DNA from: Siderastrea radians
Lineage: Eukaryota; Cnidaria; Anthozoa; Scleractinia; Rhizangiidae
DNA: 64,000 nt
Direction of reading: 5' to 3'
Assembly (NCBI GenBank): GCA_964017195.1
Contig: OZ024898.1
Location: 10,749,130-10,813,129 of the forward strand
Shown: one piece after another, positions 57,601-64,000 of the stretch
How the letters are laid out: the number at the start of each line of letters is the position of its first letter
How positions within the stretch are numbered: position 1 is the first letter of the stretch
The notes under the pieces: model-generated
Databases searched by the model: none
What the model was told of the DNA's origin: nothing
What the model saw: the letters and a program-made list of their open reading frames with translations, nothing else
Program-made: the position numbers and the translations under genes

Positions 57601-59502
57601 TTTACCAAATATGTGCTATGGACCAACAGAAGAAAAGAGCTGAATATGATAAACCAGAGTAAAAACTATCTGCCAGTACTAAATTAATTAAAGTACATTT
57701 GGCACAAATACAAAAAAATCCTAGTGGTGAGCAATAACACATCAATTTCAAGTGAGCATTGCTCCTTTGAACTCATTCGTTCATTCATTCATTTTATCCA
57801 TTCATTTGTTCATTCGTTATTGCCGACGTCACACAGTAATCCTCGAAGTTGAGGCTTAGGCTTATCTAGTAATAAATTTAAAAATGTAAGTGTAAAGCCT
57901 ACACTGTGAAGAAAAAGAAAATAGAGATTACATGTACCATACTGTGACAGCTTCAAAGGAGACTAAACATTCTTGTTCACCTCGCACTTCACACATGTTC
58001 ACCTAAACTATTGTCAATTGTTTTTTGTCTATTATTTTCGCATTTACACATTTTGTAAGTCACAAAATTGTCATTGAGGATTTCAAGCTGTAGTAGACTT
58101 TTTTCTCATTTAAATTCAAAATGTTATTACCATTTTTAAGAAGAAGCACAAGAGCATTAATGACTATCTTTCCCACTCCTTGTGTTTGATCAAGGGACCT
58201 TGGCAACATTTAAGTGAAGAGAAAGATATTTCTTATTATTGTTCTGCTGCATTTTCATTTTTTTCTTGCAGTTGTTTTATAAAAGCCTCTTAAACTTTCA
58301 GTCTTGTGTTATTTTCCATGTGTAGGTAATTAGATTTTTCTAATCCAAAAAAGACCATGCTCCCAGTGACTTCATTCACCATTTATGCGCCAGCATCATT
58401 ATACAAATTCTCCTTTCTGGTCCCTGTACATTTTGTTGATTATTATTTGGGAGAATTTGATCATTTCCTTAATATAAAATTGAACTAGTATCCATATGAT
58501 GGGGAGAAATTGAATGCTGATCACTAAATAAATGAAGCGTAAAGGGTTAATAAGTATTCACCTTGGTGAAACTATTTTCAGTATGATTAATTTGTCCATT
58601 ACATTTCACTTCCACTTATATTTTGGAACTCACAAAATTGTTTGGAAACTAGTGCAATATTGTTTATCCTTTGTTTCTTCTCAAACTCGTGTAGTGCCTG
58701 TCTGATACACTGAAACATTGCATCATAAAGAATTATCTGTACTGTCACTGTAATTTGTTGGCATATATCATATCCTTTCCTTGCAAAAACAAGATTTTCA
58801 ACGGTATACTGTTGCCACAGTCCTGGTTTCTTTTGTCCAATTTATAATTTGCTCTTTTTTATCCTTTGTTTTCTGCTGTAAAGAAAAAGTTCAAGACTAA
58901 AGGAAGTCAGCATTTTACTTTTGTCTCTTTAACTGTTCATTTTGACAGTGTAGTGAAATGCTTAAAAACCGTTATATTGTTAATATTAATAAAATAGGGT
59001 ATTTTTTCTGTGTTTTTCAGGTGTCCTCACAACTATTGGTGACGTCATTACTCAGCAGTTTGTTGAGCGCAAAGGAACTAGCCATGACTTTGTGAGAACA
59101 ACTCGAATGATGGTAGTGGGTTTGATCATTGCTCCCGTAGTCATGACATGGTATCTAATACTGGACAGAATTGTACCAAGCACATCTAAAACTGCTGGAT
59201 TTAAGAAGATGCTGTTAGACCAGAGTCTCTTTGCACCAATTATAATATGTTTCTTCTTTGGCCTCACAGAGTCACTCGCTGGAAAAAGGCCACATGAAAT
59301 CAAAAAGAAGCTTCAAGAATGCTATGTGGAGACACTGATTACAAATTACAAGATATGGCCTCTGGCGCAAACAATTAATTTTACATTTATTCCGATTCAG
59401 CACCGTCTTGCCTTTGTCCAGTTAATAGCATTATTTTGGAATACATACCTGTCTTGGATGGCTAACAAGCCAATGTCTGTGGCCACATTAGAAAGGATTT
59501 AG
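54642..59502 (+). CDS. Mpv17/PMP22-family protein C (two exons)
   Basis: Same family and structure as copy B: exons 54642-54723 and 59021-59502, phase-1 intron of 4.3 kb, 187 aa. Exon 1 gives M-G-I-L-T-T-A-W-G-N-Y and L-I-T-H-P-W-R-T. Exon 2 gives G-D-V-I-T-Q-Q-F-V-E, L-D-R-I-V-P-S, K-M-L-L-D-Q-S-L-F-A-P, N-Y-K-I-W-P-L-A-Q, I-N-F-T-F-I-P, W-N-T-Y-L-S-W. It is very close to copy B throughout, including the leader, so the pair arose by tandem duplication. The C-terminal tail is shorter than in B. Substrate specificity of the channel is unknown. Confidence 0.92.
54964..55910. mobile_element. approximately 950-bp element with GC-rich inverted ends
   Basis: Left end ATGCGTGAGTCAACGAAAAC... with CCCCGGGACAAGGTGGGGAT; the right end is the inverse (ATCCCCACCTTGTCCCGGGG ... 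GTTGACTCATGCAT). Terminal repeats are about 57 bp. No transposase-like frame inside. It lies in intron 1 of Mpv17-like C. Confidence 0.7.
56635..56740 (+). repeat. isolated copy of the 36419-array unit
   Basis: Carries TTCTAACTTTTGAGTCTGTG, GATGAAATCCTA and GTGACCATTCAAATGAAA as in the array between the Cys-rich genes. Confidence 0.75.
56800..57015 (+). repeat. AACCCTTTAAC dispersed repeat copy
   Basis: Bounded by AAAGGGTTAAGCCCC and GGGGCTTAAAGAG. Contains CATCTAATTTCTCCTCACAG and TATGGAGAACACTGAGGAGA. Confidence 0.75.
57775..57830. repeat. (ATTC)n-like microsatellite
   Basis: Imperfect ATTC/GTTC tetranucleotides. Confidence 0.85.
58370..58551 (-). repeat. AACCCTTTAAC dispersed repeat copy, inverted
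   Basis: Ends AAAGGGTTAA on the plus strand and carries ATATGATGGGGAGAAATTGA, the inverse of the words seen in the other copies. Confidence 0.6.
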
Positions 59503-61059
59503 GATAAGTGTACTGTAGACTTGTTACAATAAGAGTCATAAATTTTCATTCTGCTATGAATGTCAGTCAACCAATGACCATCACAAAAACCTATCCCATT
59601 TTTCAATGTTTATATAGTGATATTTGATTGACTGAGGTCAGTTTTACCGACGACAACTGTAAAAATGCCGCAAAATGTATATTATGCCTTAGGCAAATAA
59701 GGAGGGTGGATAAGAGCTAAAAGTCTCACTCTCATTTGGCACTGTGCACTGTTGCTGACTGCACACTCAAGATTGGTAGAAGTGGTGGTTGCCTCTGGGA
59801 CACTTAAACTTAACCCATATCTGAGCATATTTCCGATGTAACTCTTGAAGTTTTTCCTCTTCAAAATGGCTAGATAAAAACCGTACCCTGTTTGAGTCCA
59901 AACTGGTAAAAAATCTATACTCTCTTTCAGGCAAACTTGTCGATAGCTAACCTCATTTTCATCAGCAAATACTGATTTCTGCCAAGGGCATGAGGAGCAA
60001 CTATAATTATAAATGTAGGGTCTTGCAATTTACAGTATACATGTATATAAAAAACAAACTATTAAATATCAATAAATGCAAAATGTGTGTAAATAATATG
60101 TTGCGTAAAACAATACCTTGGGTATAAAATAGGCTTGAGTAGTAATTTCTGCAATGTCATCCCAAAAGGCAAGGTTTTTCAGCTGTTTTGTGTTGTTTTG
60201 TTTGTTTGTTTGTTTTTTCTGAAATATTTTGCCGCAGATTTTTTTGCCGTTGCCTTTTTTGTGAAAAAATTCTATGATTTTGCCTACCATTCGATTGGTT
60301 ATGGTTTTTAAGTGTGGCACAAGAGCTAGCATATAAACGTATTTATCTCTTTTCATCTCCCAATCTTCAGACATTACTGATAAGGCGCGATTTACCTCTT
60401 CAGCTACGCAAAAGGAACCAAAGTCAGTTCCAAAAGCGGGTATGGAAATGGGTGTAGAAAATGACGTATTTACTTGGAATTAAGATAAGGATTTGGAGAA
60501 TTGAGCACTACAGCTCCCCCATCAAAAAGAAAAAAAACGACCGAGAAATTCCCCCTGGCCCAGCACTTCTACACACACATCCCGTGTTGCGTCATCATGT
60601 GTCATATTGCTTTGTGTTTTCGTGAATTAGGGTACCACAGTGATTCAAAAACTACTCGGATCGGATCGGACCAACAGTTTTATTCAAATATAAGCCTTCT
60701 TGTTACAGAACTTTCAATTTTCGTGGCATTGCGTTGAAGAACCAAGTTGTTCAAGCCCGTTTCCAATTAGGAGCATGAATTAAGCAAGAACTAAGATGGA
60801 GTTGTTGTTTTTGTTTGTTTGTTTGCTTATGTATCTATCAACTAGCTACTGTTAGCTTTGTCTCCTGGTAACAGCTTTCTCTGGTTCATCCACTCGTTAA
60901 ACGTATTGGGCGAGCTGTTTAATATCTTTACTAGAAGAAACTAAAGGCAAACACAAGAAAAGATCCAAATATTAGAAAGAGAATCTACTAGGAACGGTCA
61001 AATGAAATTACAATTAGATCCTAGATATCGGTTACTAAGTTCCTAGCTTTCTGATTAAC

Positions 61060-61258
61060 CCCATTAAAAGCCCTAACAGTGACGAAAATTAAATTTCTCT
61101 TTACGTTATCACTACCTGTACAAACATTCAAGTGATGAGAATAAAGAAAGTAAAGCATAAGATCTCTTGATATTTAGACAAATTCTCCTTACTAGTTCCA
61201 AAAGATATGTATGGAGAACAGAAAGGTGTGCATTTTTATATCAGGGATTAAAGGGTTA
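61060..61258 (+). repeat. AACCCTTTAAC dispersed repeat copy
   Basis: Starts TTAACCCCATTAAAAGCCC and ends GGATTAAAGGGTTAA, so both ends are visible as an inverted pair. Interior words match the copies at 53225 and 56800. Confidence 0.8.
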
Positions 61259-61485
61259 ATTCTGTGACCAAACAACCTGTGTTTTTAACCCTTATAGGAA
61301 AATTAGATGCCATGTTAATTGCTGCAGCGTTCAAAAGGAAGCAGGTCCACTCGGCCCATTGTCAAGTCGCCCCATAAATCGTTCCCAGCCCCTCAACACT
61401 GAATGGTTTGTTTCTCGATTCTCCTCAGACTTTCCAGCCCTTAACCGCTGATTTGTTTCTTTCTGGAGTCGTTTCTCGACTAGAC

Positions 61486-61975
61486 AACGAGCAGTCTCTC
61501 TTTCCGCTCAGAGATAGTCAAGGAAAACGAACAAGCGAGCGAGCGCCAAATTGCCTGCCGCGTTGAGATAGTCGAGGAAAAAGAACAAGCTAGCGAGCGC
61601 GAAATCGCCTGCCACGTTGAAACGTGACGCGCGTGTCGAGCCGCTAGTGTAGTGAGCTAGAAAGCGAGAACGAGCAGTCTCTCTTTCCGCTGAGAGATAG
61701 TCGAGGAAAACGAACAAGCGAGCGAGCGCAAAATTGCCTGCCGCGTTGAGATAGTCGAGGAAAAAGAACAAGCGAGCGAGCGCAAAATCGCCTGCCGCGT
61801 TGAAACGTGACGCGCGTGTCGAGCCGCTAGTGTAGTGAGCTAGAAAGAAAGACGTCTCTCCTTCCGGCTCACTACAGAAGCGGCTCGACACGAGCGTCAC
61901 GTTTCAACGCGGCAGGCAATTTCACACTCATCGCTTGTTCGTTTTTCCTCGACTATCTTACTAATACTTACTATC
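61486..61975. repeat. two 182-bp direct units plus an inverted third
   Basis: GCAGTCTCTCTTTCCGCT starts units at 61491 and 61673, nearly identical over 182 bp. Within each, GAGATAGTC(G/A)AGGAAAA occurs twice. From about 61864 the inverse follows (GGCTCGACACGAGCGTCACG, CGCTTGTTCGTTTTTCCTCG). Frames on the minus strand remain open across the units and give a spurious repeated protein. Confidence 0.9.
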
Positions 61976-62828
61976 TTACTAATGCGTTTTGCCTTTGGAA
62001 ACGCACGCTTTTGTTCGTTTGCCCTTTCCGTGTGGATTGCTGCATGATAATGAAAAAGCACAGGCCCACGATGAGTGCAGAAATGATGACATCTGTGAGA
62101 CGGTTTTCAAGTACTATCAGTCAAACGCGAGAAAGAGTGTTTTCATAAGGATATCCAAATATCGAGAAGTAGGTTAAAATAACGAGGCGATTGGTGAGTT
62201 TGAGAATTGATTCAATTAAAACCAAAACCACAGCTATTAGCCTATTACACTGAACAACCGCACTTTTGTCATAAAACACACTACCAACAGAATAAGCCAG
62301 TCAGAACTCAAGGAAATACATATGCATGCGAACGGGTCAAACGCGGGAAAACTGCTCATGACTTCCGCTTTTCCCTTTAGAGGAGATAAGCCAGTGGAAG
62401 ACGTTACTGCGAAGCGTAATCAACTTTCAAATAACCGCTGACCTTCAGAGCGTCCATCATCGTTAACGTGCAAAGTTCATAGACCGGGAGAGACTGAACC
62501 ACAAGACACAGCTTGGCCTACAAAGAATGGGAAAACGGTTCGAATTAAATAAAATGAAAACAACCGTTTTAAAAATTTACTTCACTTAATGTTGCCACAT
62601 GTTTAGAATGCCTCAGGAAAGTTACTTCACAAGACCGAAAGGTACTATAATTGCTACTTGTAAATTCGGATACACGGTGCAATATTGCATGCGCAATTCG
62701 TGATTTGCTCAGTGTGTGTACCATGGCAATACGCACAACAAGTCTGAAGTAGAATGATGGAGACATATCCATTTTTTTTTGGGGGGGGGAAGGGGCAATG
62801 TTGCACCATGTTAGCGAGCCTTAAGAAG

Positions 62829-63015
62829 TTATGGTGGCAATTGGGTCATTGCTATCGCAGCTATTTCGTGGTTATCATTCTTGGTAAGAACTTTAAGACC
62901 TAACACGTGACAGACCTCTTCTAGCTTTGGCGTAGTCAGATCCCTAAACACTGGGATTTGTCCGTAGAGAATGTAATACATGAAATCGATGTGCGTGCGG
63001 AACAAGTGCCAGTGG
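62829..63015 (-). CDS. probable last exon of an unrecognised gene
   Basis: The minus-strand frame from an AG acceptor (GTTAG before 63015) to a TAA at 62829-62831 gives 61 residues with ordinary protein composition, rich in aromatic residues (F-M-Y-Y-I-L-Y-G-Q-I-P-V-F-R-D-L, E-E-V-C-H-V-L-G-L). It needs a preceding exon ending in phase 2, whereas the exon at 63455 ends in phase 0. Either one exon is unseen or this belongs to another gene. Product not recognised. Confidence 0.4.
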
Positions 63016-63067
63016 CTAACAGCACTTAAAAATGATAGGCTTAGTGGCCATCAACGCACATTTTTAT

Positions 63068-63429
63068 TAGGGCTGCAACGATGCATTTTCCAACAATACG
63101 ATACATATATCGATACAAGCGCCACGCTACGGTGCACGATATGATACATTACTGTGTGCGACAAAACTAGTTACCAACAACTTCGACCAATTTTTTTTTT
63201 CATAATAACAAATTTAACATGATAGTAATAACACAACATCAAATCGCCTTACAAGGGCTAAAATGCAGAACTTGGGTAAGGAATATTAAAGACAATAGTT
63301 TCACAAATTTGTTGATGTAGCATATTTTGTTGTATCGTAATATCGCGATATCTTGTTCAAATATCGATATTTGCATCGGGGAAAAAATATCGCGGTTCAC
63401 CGATGCATTGGTGTATCGTTGCAGCCCTA
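63068..63429. mobile_element. 362-bp hAT MITE with 8-bp target duplication
   Basis: Ends TAGGGCTGCAACGATGCA and TGTATCGTTGCAGCCCTA, typical of hAT elements. Flanks ATTTTTAT (63060-63067) and ATATTTAT (63430-63437) match 7 of 8. The interior is rich in ATCGATA/TATCG words. It lies 26 bp from the exon boundary at 63455. Confidence 0.9.
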
Positions 63430-63454
63430 ATATTTATACTTCGTTAAAACAAAC

Positions 63455-63855
63455 CTGGACAAACGGTACAGTTGTGACGTCATCTATAGCAAATGGATAC
63501 AACTTGTTAAAGAGACAATTCACTTCAAGTTCTTTGCTAACTCCAAGTTCTTGAGCTTCTTGTTCTAGCTCCCCGTACCTGTAGACAAAGAAGAGATATG
63601 CGGGTGGGGACAGTGAAAAGGTGGTTAAAAGCATTTTCCTATTAGAAATGTATCGTAGCGCCAGTCTTCAAGAAAATGAAGGTTTTAGTTGACACCTCGC
63701 GCTAATTTTCTTACCAGCGCGCGGTTTTCACATCTTCTTTGTCGTACTCTTCACTGACCTCTCGGCCAGCTTGCTGAACTCGCTGCAAATCCACACTGTA
63801 CAATGGAGAAGCGCTGAATGCCAGGACTTTCTTGACAAAGGATTCCCTCTCCTTT
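63455..63855 (-). CDS. two internal exons of an unrecognised gene
   Basis: Exons 63715-63855 and 63455-63578 join in phase (TG|G, Trp) with TTCAG and CTACAG acceptors and GTAAGA and GTTTGT donors. They give about 88 residues, charged and helical in the first exon (S-V-D-L-Q-R-V-Q-Q-A-G-R-E-V, Y-D-K-E-D-V-K-T-A-R-W), then Y-G-E-L-E-Q-E-A-Q-E-L-G-V and L-Y-P-F-A-I-D-D-V-T-T-V-P-F. The reading is clearly protein-like and spliced, but I do not recognise the family. The 5' part lies beyond the right edge of the window. Confidence 0.7.
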
Positions 63856-63896
63856 CTGAAGAATAAATATTGCATCGTCAGTAACCGAAGTCACAG

Positions 63897-63917
63897 CCAA
63901 ACACACACACACACACA
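63897..63917. repeat. (CA)n microsatellite
   Basis: ACACAC run next to the upstream exon of the unrecognised gene. Confidence 0.9.
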
Positions 63918-64000
63918 TACACGTACACAAAAAAAGTCAAGGTGTTTCGGTTCAGCTGTTAGAAATACAGCTATTTTAATAAACGTTGTCGGAAAGACTA

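Larger units (their letters stand above)
59503..62828. other. intergenic region downstream of Mpv17-like C
   Basis: No exon recognised with confidence. A dispersed-repeat copy lies at 61060-61258 and the tandem/inverted block at 61486-61975. Confidence 0.5.

Noticed and set aside
61508..61900. 130-codon minus-strand frame with an internal repeated motif
   Set aside because: Read-through of the duplicated 182-bp units; no start context or splice signals.
61989..62177. 62-codon frame that looks partly protein-like
   Set aside because: No recognisable motif, no splice partner, and it begins at the edge of a repeat block; too weak to call.

Overview
The window looks like cnidarian nuclear DNA, most likely from a reef-building coral. 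This is an inference from the content: AT-rich, intron-rich animal genes separated by dense small inverted-repeat transposons, Penelope-like retroelement pieces with hammerhead-type cores, and the AACCCTTT...AAAGGGTTAA dispersed repeat that I associate with anthozoans. There are no bacterial-style operons, no CRISPR array and no rRNA. Gene models below were built by hand from splice signals, reading phase and family motifs. No search was run.

Left part (1-6.7 kb): repeat-rich, with a decayed rhodopsin-class GPCR pseudogene on the minus strand, a tRNA-derived SINE-like piece and copies of two dispersed repeats seen again near 48.8-50.8 kb. From 6.7 to 22.3 kb the minus strand carries a complete ten-exon adenosine deaminase gene (366 aa, all metal and catalytic residues present). 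Its introns are full of MITEs. Two of them sit 23-26 bp from the splice sites of intron 4, and one is nested inside another in intron 6.

Middle part (25-38 kb): the main exon of an Mpv17/PMP22-family gene on the plus strand, nested MITEs, and then a minus-strand cluster of three paralogous two-exon genes (29.3-31.2, 33.3-34.6 and 37.1-38.1 kb). Each encodes a secreted cysteine-rich precursor of 170-181 aa with one phase-0 intron between an N-terminal Cys trio and a conserved CC-x2-C-x6-C / C-x6-C core. I do not recognise this family; it is the best candidate here for an undescribed system.

Right part (42.9-59.5 kb): two more Mpv17-family genes in tandem on the plus strand, each with a short first exon, a long first intron and one large second exon. 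They share a promoter motif (CAAAATGGCGG) and leader. The 8.6-kb first intron of the first copy holds an inverted-repeat element that encodes a 2A-like D-V-E-L-N-P-G-P motif followed by a truncated OTU protease domain, plus a Penelope GIY-YIG fragment, a non-LTR reverse-transcriptase tail and hammerhead-like cores. Between the two genes lies a 20-bp minisatellite with a MITE inserted in it. The last kilobase holds 3' exons of an unrecognised minus-strand gene that runs off the right edge, with a hAT-type MITE next to its exons.

The genes do not form a pathway. Adenosine deaminase is purine salvage; the Mpv17 proteins are organellar inner-membrane channels; the Cys-rich genes are a local expansion of secreted peptides.
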